DNA of 64,000 nucleotides, from contig SCFE01000060.1 in assembly GCA_004352715.1 (NCBI GenBank), forward strand, positions 1,969,621 to 2,033,620. The letters run 5' to 3'. Position numbers and translations under genes: made by a program. The notes beneath the pieces are model-generated. The model saw nothing but the letters and a program-made list of their open reading frames with translations. It had not been told where the DNA came from and did no database searches. This DNA comes from Hofstenia miamia. Its lineage: Eukaryota; Xenacoelomorpha; Acoela. Shown one piece after another: positions 11,101 to 24,600 of the stretch. Within the stretch, counting starts at the first letter, position 1. The number at the start of each line of letters is the position of its first letter.

Positions 11101-13728
11101 GCTAATAATTATTTACTGCTGCTGCTACATAATTGAATGCTATCTCATCACTTAATTTTTCGTCATCTGTGATATTGGTCTTTTTCTTCAAAATTTACTT
11201 CTGCTTAAGATAGTAGCATGCTGAGGATTCAACGTTCATGGGAGGAATATCCTCTTCAGGTTCCCAACGCTAAATTATTTTTTAGCAATTTTCAACAATT
11301 AAATAAGAAAATGGTACAATGCACTTTGCCGGTTTATTTTTGCAAATTTTTTACATTTTCTAGAGGCTTCGCCACATTGTTTATCAGCTTACTTGATCAC
11401 TACTTAGATAATCCTAAAAGTACTGCAGATACCTCTGTCATTTGACACTTATCTATTCGAAGTTTAATTTTGGTTCTTCGCCTAATCAATCCTTCAACTA
11501 TACATTCTTTGTTTTAATTTTTAGTTAAATGTCCCATGTACATTAAAGTTACTAGAATATGCGAGCGTAGGACAATGCCATCGGTTTATTTGTTCTGCAC
11601 GTGGTGTCATGCATGCTCGCGAGCATTTGAGTGGCGCCACTAACGGTTTAATATATTTTGATTGGTTTTGCTTCGAGATATTTAATTCGATTGTGTAGTG
11701 ATTGGAATTCAAATCCCCACGACACGGCAAAGCTTTTTATCTGTAATTCATTTGATTGATTGAACTTCATTTGAGGTATTACTTCTTTTTTAAATTACAT
11801 CTTCTTTGCTTCCAAGTTTCTTCTAATAGTAAGGTTGCTTTATTTCATTCTAATTTAAATTATAACTGCTAAGGTTGCCCAACTGATTAATTGTTTCAAT
11901 TAAAAAGAATAGTTATGTTGGTAATTTTAATACAGGCCTTCATTTTAGTACTTTTGTTCATGTCAAGTTAGATCATAAATTTACAAAAAATATAGCTTAA
12001 TTTTTACAAATGAATTTCAGAATTAACCAAAACTAGGCAAAGGTGGGTGGAATTCCGTTTTTGTGAAAAAAATGCGTTTTAGTCGTATTCTATACCAAAA
12101 AAGTATATTTTTGTTTTTTCGTTTTTTATTGAACTCTGGAAAAGTTAGTTTTGCTTCAAGAAGATAGGGCACTATGCATGACGTAAATCATCTATAGCCA
12201 CATCAAAAAATTTCCCCAATGAGGTTTCTATGCATTTCTATCTGAAATAAATGAATAATGTATGATCTTATGTTGTAAACTCTTCATTTAGCATAGATAA
12301 TAGAAAGACTCAGCAATACTATAGCCACACAATTTTTTTATTAAAGATGTTTTAAACGTTTTTTATAAGCATTGCTTAAAACACTTTGGTTTAAACGTCC
12401 CCATCCTGACTAGAACAGAAATAATTCCTTGAAAATCATTTAACAGAAGAAATTCCAAGAGGTAGAATGTGTGAATTTGCAGATTCAAATTTTTAAAAGT
12501 TCATGTAACTGTTTATCTTTTTGAGTTAATGAATACAGGTATTTAACATACTAATAATGTTTTTGCAGGTAATTTTGACCATTTTAGCTTTTCAAAGTGT
12601 TTCGATCACGAGCATACATTTTCAATAGCTTTTATAGATTGTATTGTATGCTTGCAATTACAGAATCCTTTTTAAAATGACCAGATTTTGCACATTTCCC
12701 ATTACTAAAATATTAAGATTTTATTTAATGAAAATGATTTGCAATTATTTTCTTTAGATAAACAGCATTCCTTAGCTATCTCTTTTGTACTCGGAATTGT
12801 TGATTTTTAAGTGTGTTGAGTACAATCTGTGAATAGCTTTGATAGCGTGGACAAGCGTCAAAATGTTGTAATTCATTACACTTGTGTGCGCCGGTGTGCT
12901 AGCACATTAGTCAATAGTCAATTTATTGATTTTTAAGTTTATGGGCGTATTCACGCAAGCGGATTATTTCCATTGTGTTATTTAAAAATTGTTGTTTAAG
13001 GTATGAATCTTTAATGCCAACCATTTAACTCTAATTTATCATTTATTTTTAATTTAAATTTGATTATTCTTAAAGTATTCAATAATATTTTGTTAGCGAT
13101 GATTTCTAATTTTTAAATATTTATATTGGTTCTGCTTTTGTTATGATTTGTTAGTTTTTGCATAATATTTTGATGCATTCTTGCTGCGGACTGGACGTTC
13201 ATTACCTTTGAATAGTTATTTTATCAAAAAATGACAGGCTCGATTTGCAAACTTAACCCTCAACAGTACATGTATATACAAAAGTACACATGATAATTTT
13301 GACCCTTCAGTGTGCTTTCATAAACTAGTTTTAGATTTATCTGTTTTATGAGCGATTATGCTTTGTTATAATGTTATAATCAATGAGCATTGGATTATTT
13401 CTATAAAGTATACTTTAAAACAATTATGTCAAAATCACCATCAGTACGCTTGTGGACATTTTGTACACATTCTTATATTGGTGTTAAATCGGCTCACTCA
13501 ATGCTGAACAGCAAGTTTTCTATGTTCAAGGCAGCTGCAGTCACAGTGGCGACTGTAGTGTTGGATAGGGGAATAACGCTTGTCAACTGTTTGTCAATTA
13601 ATGACGTCAGGTAGTCTTTCATATTGCGATTCTTATTCACAGTAAGCATTTAAATCAGTCCCCTGGATCAGTCTATTATCGCGGGAATTTGCACTTTCTT
13701 GTCATTTATTATCATGGAATGACACTGG
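8167..13728. other. Intergenic, no gene recognised
   Basis: About 5.5 kb of AT-rich sequence with only short, low-complexity frames. A small open stretch at about 8395-8520 ('TPAAEELLSKTGSTPVKLDP') looks slightly protein-like but has no supporting context. The interval probably contains the distal 3' end of the upstream gene and the promoter and first non-coding exon of ACLY, none of which I can place. Confidence 0.4.
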
Positions 13729-14660
13729 ATGGTTGTGCAATCATGTGATCTTCTGCGTATTGCAAATGAAATTGCAGATGAAAATGAAGAAATCCCTGAT
13801 AAAGACGCTTATATTGATTTTCCGGACAACAGTGTTGGCATTGACCTGGAAAATGAATTGATCTCTGAGTATTCTGTTGTTGATGGTGAAGGAGACACTG
13901 AAGCATTCGAAGAAGATTGAGGATAGTGAAGATACAAACGTTGATTCTAACAATCCTGAATCAGGAAATGATAAGGAAATTGTATGTGGTGACATAAATT
14001 ATAAACGGTGCCCGTATTCTTGGACTACACAGGTTCAAAATATGTCTTCTGCAGCACCTCACACTCTTTGTAATCCTGCAACATAAATGCAATTGTTTTT
14101 TTCGTTTTCGATGACGATGTCATTCGTCATATTCTGCGGCATTCAAACCGAACGGTGATTGATATTCGACATGAACATACAACAATTATTACTCACTGCA
14201 TGAAACCATTCACTTATGATGAAGTGTTTGCATGTTTTGGAGTAATGATCAGAGCTAGTGGAGAAAGTGAAAATATGTCCGATATCCAAGACTTATGGTC
14301 AAAAACTGATAGTCGACCATTCTATCAAGTTACCATCGGGCTTCAGCGCTTCAAGTTTTTTCTGAGATGAATCAGATTTGACAATTTTTGAAATAGAGAA
14401 GAGTGAAAGTCTGAGACACTTGCAGCTATTCGTGAAGTGTGGAGCTTGTTTTTGAATAATTTGTGACGTTTTTATATTCCAAGTTCAGTGATTAATGTTG
14501 ACAAACAATTAGTAGGCTATCGCGCAAAGACACCTGGTCGAACACACATGCACCGCAAGCCCCATAATTACGGGATCAAAATATTTTGGGCATGTGAATC
14601 AACCACTGGATTTGCACTGAATGGAATATTCTATATTGGTAAGCCCACCTAACAAAAATC
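13729..14660 (+). pseudogene. piggyBac-like transposase, degenerate
   Basis: Several broken frames together follow a piggyBac transposase. First comes an acidic N-terminal region (13729-13920). Then PFTYDEVFACFGVMIRASG and DLWSKTDSRPFYQVTIGLQRFKFFLR (14200-14370) match the conserved start of the DDE_Tnp_1_7 domain. Next, AAIREVWSLFL, VDKQLVGYRAKTPGR, HNYGIKIFWACESTTGFALNGIFYIGKP reach about 14645. The first catalytic Asp (VDKQL) is present. The second, expected in a C-D-S context, is Glu (CES). The third Asp region is missing. Stops and frameshifts make it non-functional. It is a different copy from those in the 33-64 kb block. Confidence 0.8.
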
Positions 14661-15462
14661 TGGCATTTGCGTCGTTATTAATTTGGTTTTTATGACATCA
14701 GTTTCAAGTGAAACGTCAGTATGGCGAGAATTGCAGATAAATTGACTATATTTGACTGGCCCATGCCTCCTCATTTTTGTATGTTCATGTAAAATTCATC
14801 ATACAAAATTTGCTATTGTTCCAGATTCACCATAAAAATATATGTAAACATATATTTGTGTACAGCATGAACATGCAAGCAATAAATGTATATATAAGTC
14901 CTAAAGAGTTTAGATAATTCTTCTACAAACTACAGTACAAAATGTCTGGGTGAAATACATGAATTCCTTGGCATGAAAATTACAGGAAAGTATTGTGTAC
15001 AAATTCTACACACACGTATGGATGAAGTTCCTTTTTTGCCATACTATTGAGTGTTAATGCAGTTTGGCGGTAGATCCCCTCAATGTAATGGGATTTGTAC
15101 AAGTTTTGAATGTCAATCGCTCTGAAGCTTTTTAATATGTCTACAAAAAATTTTCTGAATGTGCTAAATTTTAACATTAAATTCGACATTTTTTCTCTTA
15201 TTTTACATAACATATGTATTATTGGGGACATTTTTGTAGCCCCTTCATCTGAGCATAAGATAGAAAAAGTCTTTAATAAAAATTAACTCCAATGCTGGTC
15301 TTTTGTGCTAATTTTTAAAATTGTTCCGCTTCTAGTATCCATTGATATTAAGTGTACAGTAGAAAATGTAAAACAATATATTATACAATTTTAAACTTTG
15401 CGCATTTCGTAATAGACAACAGCTGCATTAATGCCACATGTTTTCAATTGATTTGTTTTAGA

Positions 15463-15688
15463 ATGTCTGCTAAAGCTATTACTGAGTACACCGGAAAGCA
15501 ATTGCTGTACAAACACCTTCATACGGTGAAAATTCAGCCGCTGGTGAGTGTTGAATCCTCCACAAATTTGGAAGCACTTCCCTCCTCCCATCCATGGCTT
15601 CTTTCAGAAAAACTCGTTGTGAAAGTCGATCAGTTGATAAAACGACGTGGGAAACTCGGATTGATTGCCGTTAACATCGATTGGAATG
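15463..15688 (+). CDS. ACLY: ACLY coding exon 1
   Basis: It begins with the ATG of [17 protein letters not shown], the conserved ACLY N-terminus, one base after an acceptor AG. It includes [20 protein letters not shown], the ATP-grasp lysine-rich strand that contacts nucleotide. The donor GTGAAT follows G at 15688, in phase 1; the split Gly codon is completed by exon 2. The segment after about residue 25 is shorter and more divergent than in vertebrates. Confidence 0.93.
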
Positions 15689-18600
15689 GTGAATTTCAGC
15701 GACATCCAAATATATATTTTTATTTGGCATTTCCCTGTTACTCATAATTGTATTTTTACATGAATATTATGTAATTTTATTTGTGCTAACTAGTATTAAG
15801 ATATTTATACATTTATAAATTATGCAGGAATGAATCAATTATAACACAACCTTTGCTGTTTTTTAGCTTAGAAGTTTCTAAAATCGCAATAATAAAAAAA
15901 TTCGATATTTACTATTTGCACCCCATAACATTCTTTTTACATTTAAATCCGGTTAAATTTGCCCTAATTTACATTTGGATTGATAGAGGAGAACACTCAA
16001 TGTTATTGAACGTGTTTGGATGTCGCTCAGGCGTGGTTGTTGTCTAGGTGCAAAAGAGTGGATCACTGAAAGGCGAAACAAAATGCATAATGTTGCGGGT
16101 ATTTCTGGTAGAATTGATCGCTTCTTGATTGAACCGTGTGTTCCCCATTCAGCGGAGGGCTACTTTTCAATTATTTCTGTGCGTTCTGGAGACAAAATTA
16201 TTTATCATCCCAGTGGTGGTGTTAACATCAGTGATGACTTTGAGCAGACAGCATCCAGCGTTGTCGTCTCAATTCAAGATCCTGTTTTGAAAGAAGATCA
16301 CTTGCAAGTGCTCTTGGAAAAGGTTTCTTCACATGATAAGCTTCTTCTTGGACCATTTTTGACAGAGCTGTACGATGCTTTTGTTAAATTACATTTCACA
16401 CTCCTCGAAGTAAGTAGTTGTTTTACTATACATTGCTGAGCGCGTACATATATTACATAGAGGCAAACAAGGGTACCTGAATTCACTAATTATAAATTTA
16501 ATTTGTTCCTACAATAAGTACAAGTCGTCTTCTGACAAATTTAACGAATCTCGAAGCCTACTAAGGGAAACTGATAGCCATAGTCTCATTAAGAATTCAC
16601 AAAGCAATTTCAGTAAATGTATTAAGAAATATTTTGTCGAGTGGCTACTCTCCAGCTAGTAATGTAAAAATAATTTTTTTTCATCATGTATGAGTTTTTT
16701 CTTCAGATACTCTCAACAAAATTATTTTGTTTAACCTACTTTGACTTTTTATTTTCTAATTTTATATTTGAGTTCTTAGATTCGGTCTTTTATTTTTAAG
16801 CCTTTACATTATCATTAAGTTCATACCTTTAAGTTGTGCAGCATAGATAAATTGTAGGATTCTTTCTATATTGATTATCCAAATTATTTTTAATTCTCAT
16901 GCCTATATTTTCGTAGTACACGCAGCTCACTTTGTGTACACCAAACTAAAGTCTAAGATTAAGTTAGCACAATTTTAAACTTTAACGAAAATACGAAAAG
17001 CATAATTGTAGTTTGAAATTTAAAGTCATGGAGTATCCATTTAGTTAGTTTAATATAATTACATTTCCAACGAAAATCAGTGTTCCTTAGCTAAATTCTT
17101 TTTTCCTAGTTTGATTTTCTACCAGCAATTTCTTACTTATTCCATTGTATTTATTAAAGTTAACCACTAGAAAGTTATTGTAAAGTTATAAATTATTAAA
17201 ATTTTCATTTTTATCTATCTACATGTCATTTGCTTTCTGGCTATAATGAACGTTTATATTTGAATCTATTTTTAGAATGAACTTATTTTTTTGTTTCTTG
17301 GTTTATTACTCCCATCCTAATCATCCCATATCTTAGTTTCGAGTGCTATTAGATATATTTAAGTAGCTTGCATAGACAATGCTTCAAATTTTTATTATCT
17401 TGTAAACAAATAGATGAGAGACTTGACATTTAGTTCAAATTTTCAAATTTATTTAAATAAATTTTTTGATATCATTATTCGAATTAAGAATTATGTTTTA
17501 TCATAATTTGATTGAATTTTGTGGAATAAGTTATATTATTTGAAGAAATCACTAATCTATCATTTTAGCAAATTGTCAACTAAAATGGATAATTGGGAAT
17601 GTATATAATGATGATTTAAATGCCTACAAATGGTTTTATGATTTTGTATCTTTCAATTCTCTCTTGTCCGCCGCGATTGAAAAATTCGTGGGGATTAAAC
17701 AGTGTGAAACAACCAGATCAATAACTGTTTGGCCGCTTCTTCCCTTTCAAAAACGGTCTAAGCATTATATGAACTTGTGGACTTTTTATGTGATTGTTGC
17801 AATAAAAAAATATTTTTTTAGCGTTTTTCATGCAATAGAAATAATTTTTTTCCAAAATTTTCTGCTCTCACATCAAAAAAAGGGCGTCTTAGAATGACTA
17901 GCTTTCACATATATAAATGTAAACCTTAAAGTTTTTGTGAAGGCCTCATAAATCATTAAAGTTTTTACAAAATTTGATTAGATTTCGTATGACGTGCAAA
18001 TATTTTTAGGAAAAAATTAGAACCGATCCCATTTGAAATTTTTTAGGCGTTTCTAGCCAGTGCCAGGTGATAATGATTTATTGGTATTGAAACTAAGAAA
18101 ATCACTAAATTTTATGTCAGGCTTTATTTTTTTCGATGGTACAATTTGGAAAATTCTGTTAATTAGAGTAAATATGATTTGCTCTGAAGGCCGTTGTTTA
18201 ACTATAGAGAGGATGTAACTCGAACAATTAATCATATATCTACTTCTTGTTTCGTAATTGAATGCTAGTGAAGTTGCTAATATTGACGTGATAGGTTGCA
18301 ATGAAACTTAGTTTTAAAATTCATTAGTTTTGTAAGCTTCTAGCAAGACAGTCTAATATTGAATCTGGACGTCTCTAGATTATTTATTGTCAATTGGAAA
18401 TGATTAGCAACCATGTCACAAATAATCTGGTTTGCATGTTCTAACTTCTTGTAGATAAACTATAAGTTGATGCATTTTACGAAATTGCCATTGTAGTTTT
18501 GAATCTGCTTTCTTTACTTTATTAAATTTAGGTTAATCCCATTGTTTGCACTGGAGGCCATGTCTATATGCTTGACCTTGCCGCTAAGTTAGATCAAACA

Positions 18601-21600
18601 GCAGAATATCTCTGTAGTTCACTTTGGGGTCCAATTGCATTTCCTCCTTCTTTTGGCCGGGATTCTTATCCAGAAGAAGATTTTATCCGTGATCTAGATG
18701 CTCGATCCGGCTCTTCTCTAAAACTAACCATTTTAAATCCCAATGGCAAAATATGGACAATGGTGGCTGGTGGTGGTGCCAGTGTTATTTACGCTGATAC
18801 GATTTGTGATCTTGGTGGATCCTCAGAACTTGCCAATTATGGTTTGTAATTTGTAGATATGTGGAAATTTTAGACGTTTGCGCAAATTATTTGTACTATT
18901 TATTGATTCGAAATGTCCTTCCGTGTACATCTTTTTATTTGCATAGAATTTCTCAAATATTGAGTTTTTTAACGACTTGAGGAAATTTATTCCTTCCAAT
19001 TAATGCATTACAATTGAAAAACTTTGCGATCTTGAATTCAAATTTAATTAATTTTTCACGTTTTTTATGTTTTTTTACGTCTTGCACAAGTTTTGTATGC
19101 TTGCTGCCTGTCTTAAATTCAGATATTGCCTAATAACTTAAATTAATGTTAGAAAAATTAATATTAAATTTCAATCATCTATCTTAAATTCTCTACAATT
19201 TTAATAAAATTAATTTTCCAATTATTTATTAATGAAACTAATTTTCAGTAAACCTGTCTAAATCCAATCTAAGATATTCATTGTTTCACCTTAGTGTATT
19301 ATAATTTGCATTGTACTTTGTGTTTTACTCATTATTCATCACAGAGTATTTAATATTTTAACCTCTGCTTTCATTTCAAATTTTAGGGACATTTTTGTTA
19401 ATCTAATGAGCAGGGTTGGCATGTTTTAAACTTTCTTTGAAACAGTTTAAACCTTTGTTTTTTTTGCAATGTTTTTAAGTGTGTTTTTTCAAATTCCTAT
19501 AGAACTTTAAAGAATGTTAAAAATAATTTCGAATTGGTTAGTTCTTCCTTTCATAACTAACTTTTTTTTCTGGAAATTTGGTAAAAATATCCACATTTTT
19601 GCCAACCCCTCTAAGTAGATTTTCGTAGTAGAGATTGCAAACAAATTTAAAATTTCAACCTTATTTCCATCCGCATTTTTGTATTGCATTGTATCAGTTT
19701 TCCTGTGCTAATTGAAGCTCTTTTTCGAGAAATTTACAATATTGTGAGCATCCATTAATCTTTTTTAAGCTGCTTGTAAAAGTTCAATCGTAAGTCTACT
19801 AGCAGTTACATTTTCTAACAACTTTTAACTCAATCTTTACCATTGTCATTGCTAATTTGCTAAGCTGGTAATTAGGAATTGGAATTTTTGTGTTTTTAAT
19901 AACCTATAAAAACAACGTGTATTTTTAGAGAGGCAAGTGATCATTTTCCAATTATTAAAAGAATAGTGAAAATATAAATCTTTCTGATTTGTTTAAATGG
20001 GGTTTATGACGAGTTTTTTGTATGACAATCTTTTTTCAAAATATTCGTTGTCATGTTGAATTTTCCTTTAAGTCTAAACTGGATCCATTAAGTAACCTGG
20101 CAATGCTATTTTCTTCATCTCTACCGTTTGAATGAATAACGTCCTATTATTATGTGCGCCCGATTTTAAAATTAGTTCTAGTTATTGCATGACAATATAA
20201 TTTTCACATAGTATAAATTCAATAGCTTTGAATTTTGAACTGTTTATATATTTGTTTCCAATTCGTAAGAAATTTAGGAGAATACAGTGGTGCTCCGTCA
20301 GAAGGTCAAACCTATGAGTACGCACGAACTATCTTATCTCTTATGACGAAAGGTGAGCCTTTTCCACAAGGGAAGGTACTCATTATTGGAGGAGGAATAG
20401 CTAACTTCACAAATGTTGCAGCAACGTTTAAAGGCATCATTAAGGCTTTGCGCGAGTATAAGACAGCTTTGTTTCTACACAAGGTCACCATATTTGTAAG
20501 AAGAGGTGGACCTAATTACCAAGAAGGACTTCGTGTAATGCGGGAGGTTGGTGGCGAGTTAGGGCTTCCCATGCATGTGTTTGGTACTGAAACGCATATG
20601 ACTAGCATTGTATCAATGGCGTTGGGTTCATCGGAGATTCCAAAGCATGCTCCTCCAAGCGATGCCACTGCTAATTTTCTTCTGGGAGCAGCACAGCGTT
20701 CGTCTTCAGTAAGTATATTTAATTTGTGCTTCAAGTGAAATGGAAACTTTTAAACTTTGCTATTCATTGCTTAGTCATTATTTCATAATAGCTAGCAATA
20801 AACATAAAAAATTGGCCATACTTCTCCGAATATTAAGTATTTTGGATCTACCTAAATTTATTGTTTGATAAGTTTTCCTTTAACAGCCTTTTCCATTGTT
20901 TCAGACGGAATTCGATGTATCGTAAAAACCAAATATTGCTATCGGAGATTGGCTAAAAGTAGCGTATTTAACTATCGGCGATATTTTTTTCAAAAATAAG
21001 TGGTTTTGGTATGGTTATGATTAAAAATATCGGTTTGGTATCGGCTTAAAAAGTTCTTAGGCATGGCGTTATTATTACTGTTAACTTGCTCCTTTTCGCT
21101 TTTTCATTTCAATATTTTTAGTAATACTTATCAGCTGTTATTTGCAAATTTTTCAGATTGAAGATTCAAACTCAAACTTGCCATTCATTTTTTGGAAATC
21201 ATTAATGGACTCCCCTAAAACCTGCAGGTACATATATGTACCACTCTACACCTAGTGTAGCGTCACAGATGCATTTCAGAATTTAATTTTGGTATTGGGG
21301 TGCTGCTTACCATCCGCTTAATGCAATATACGTTTTTACCACTAACGCTTCAGTTTCCTTTTGGACCCTAAAGCATTAAACAGCAATATGAGATACGGAC
21401 TTTGCTCTGAAAACAACATGTATAGATGTTGCTGAAAAGCTCTATTTTAACATTTTGTTTCCTATCCTAAATTTTAAATTTATTGAAGTAATATACTGTT
21501 CAAAAGAATGTTAAACCGACTCAATGTAAGATCACAACAGTTCAGTATACAGAAGATTACAGATTACAATCATCTCGAATCTGCTTTGAAATTATTTTGT

Positions 21601-24600
21601 AATATATTTTATGCCAATAATTTTAATTATATGTTGCTGACCGTGTCTTTGGTTTAGTGGGAGGTATGGTCATTTTGACATTTAGTTGAAAATTAGGTTT
21701 TTAAGTGTAAGTAGTTTTTATCGGTATCAATTTAGAAATTATCGTTATTGTTAGCGATATATCGGTATGCGATAAATTTCCCTGGTTTAGGGTATCGACA
21801 GAACTTTGTTTGAAACTTTTAATAAATATGATGATTGATTTTTAAACTAATATAAAATAATATAAAGTTTTGCATGACTTCATGTATTTATGATTAATCT
21901 TAAGCAGTCTAGGAGTTTTTGAAAAATTTTAATGGTTTTTGAAAAAAATAAGTAATATGTGAAAGTACCACTTGATAGCAGAAAGTTTCTTTTTTCGTTT
22001 TCACAAGCTTTGACTTTGCGATAAGTCTCTCAATGGGTTTAGAATGTCAATCTGCATATATAGAAGCAGTTGAAGTTTTTAATCTCATGTGCTTTAATCC
22101 TCATAATTACTTTAACATTATTTATGAAGAGAACTTAAAAAAAATTTTAAAAATCAGAATTTTCAAAGAAACATGGTTAAACTTTTCAAGTACTTCAGGC
22201 GCAGCAATTTTTTTAGTACAAATTTTAAACATTACATTCAAAGCACGCTCACCAATAGGATCTTGCCCATGGCTTCAAATTTCCATATTTCACTAATGGT
22301 CTTGGAGAGTTATTTTGGAAATATGGAAAATGCTGTTTAAAGTAAAATGTGCTACAATTTTTTTTTGTTTTCAATACCTTAATGCCATATCTTAAGCTAA
22401 TGATGTTCTTTGAATTACACTTGAATTAAGGTCTTCGGTTAACATCGTTTTCCTCTTAATTCGACGTTTGCAAAATTAAAAAAATGCATTAGTAAGAGAT
22501 AACCAATAAAATTATCTACGTTAAGGCTCACACAATGTTTCTTATGGTTCTTTTAATTTTCAATTCTCAGAAAGAGAAATAGTTCGATATAAGTTTCCAA
22601 GATTTTGCAATGAATCAATAGCTAAACTACTTTAAACATATGGCCGCACCATGAAGTTCTTATTAAATGCAACGGGGATTCATGAACTATTTTCAGAGGC
22701 GATTTAGCCCACGTATTTCCACATAATGAATAAACTTTTCTGCACACGTTTAAATGAACCTCGTCCAAAGCACATTGTAAAAATTGAGTTTGTCAATGTG
22801 TCGCCTGGCATGTTTTTTCTCTTTCCATAGTCATCTTTGAGCGTTTAATGAATTTTATGAGGCAGTTTTAATTAAATCCTTATGAGTATCACTGTTATAT
22901 TTTACTTTTGAAATAATTGGGTTTTAAGCTTTTATCTAAAAGTTATTTAGAATACGGCGGTTTCACGAAATGCACTGTATTTACTTTATTTTACATGAAT
23001 TATAGTAATACTAAAACAGAGTTGACAAACTATTTGACTGATTATGATTGAACGCTTTCATCTGTATGGTGTTATTTTAGATATTACGGAAGGTATGCAT
23101 ACAACGTTTTTCATGATTGTTATTTAAAAAGTACTGAATTTCTACTACTATTGATTTTAAGCTTATAAAGCACTTAAATGAAATAGTTCAATCTTACTTT
23201 GAAACTTTAGGAATGCCGTACTCGGTCATCGTCTGTTGTCCTACCACCAGAATCTCGAATGAATAGATCCGATCTTCCTTCTTATCAACTTTTCGATTCG
23301 AAATCGCGTGCAATCATCTGGGGAATGCAAACCCGTGCCGTACAAGGCATGTTGGACTTTGATTATATCTGTGGAAGACGCAAGCCTTCAGTGGCTGCAA
23401 TGACCTACCCATTCAGTGGGGATCACAAGCAGAGATTCTATTGGGGTCATGATGAGGTTCTTGTTCCACTCTATAAAAAAATGAAAGATGCATTCACAAA
23501 GCATTCAGATGCTGACACTCTTATTAACTTTGCTTCTCTCCGCTCTGCTTACGATAGCACACTTGAGGCAATGCAGTATCCACAAGTAATTTTTTAGTAA
23601 TCGCTTCCTTGTATTTTATTGCTGGCATTGTGTTTGTATTTAATAGTTGTCATTTTCAGACTACCCAATTTTTAATTTTTTGTACATCGCATTCGATATG
23701 TTTACACTATTATTTACTTATCTTTACTAAAATTCAATGTCGTTTCATAACAATAACAATTCACAGATTTTGGCAATAGAAATACGAAATCTATCCTGTC
23801 AGCTCTTTTCAAACGAAACAGCGCATCTTTTTGTAATTCGAAGCCACTTGACAAAGAAATAATCTAAAATTATCTTAGTACTACCATGGATTTCTACTAT
23901 ATATAGTAGTGGCAAGAACAAAAAAAGAAATTCCTCTTTTTTCGAAAATATTCAGTGATTCACTCGCCTCAGACAATCAGGGCAGCATGAGAGTGAACTG
24001 TTTTTGTTGACAGTAGTATTGTCACTAATCTACGAACGTCATTGGCAAACATAAACACAGAGACGCTGTTGTGGGGAAAGCGCAACCAGGATTTCTTGTT
24101 TACGTGTGATATTCTTTTAGTTTGATATACATTTTGAGTTTGAGTGTAATACTGAACTGGAGTCAATTTCAGTCAATTATTATCTCAGTATATTTGTCCT
24201 TAAATTTCGCATTCTGTACAAGCTGTTCAAGAGGACATCCAAAGCTTTTATTAGAACATTACATGCTATGCATTGAATTTGAGATCACTAGTATATTTGT
24301 GATTTATGAATTTAACTACTTTGCTGTGTATACCCCACTATTCTTACAGGCCAAAAAGACATTCCATTGTTTTATTTCTTAATTTGACGTTTTTCAGTTG
24401 CTGTTTTTTCATACATCATTTGAGATATCTATTGTATTCTATTAAAAGACTGCATACGCAAATTTTTTTCATTCTAGTCAATTACTATTATCAGAATTTG
24501 CGATGTATGATGTGTGTTCAACAAGTAATGAGAAAACTTAGTAGAGAGAATTTTTATTGTCAGAAGTTTACAAAACTTTGTCACCTTCAAAACAATGCCC

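Noticed and set aside
11550-11730. Possible tRNA-like or SINE sequence (TTCAAATCC, resembling a B box)
   Set aside because: No matching A box or foldable acceptor stem was found at the right distance.
20900-21780. Recurrent TATCGG phrases in ACLY intron 4, suggesting a MITE
   Set aside because: No inverted ends or target duplication could be defined.
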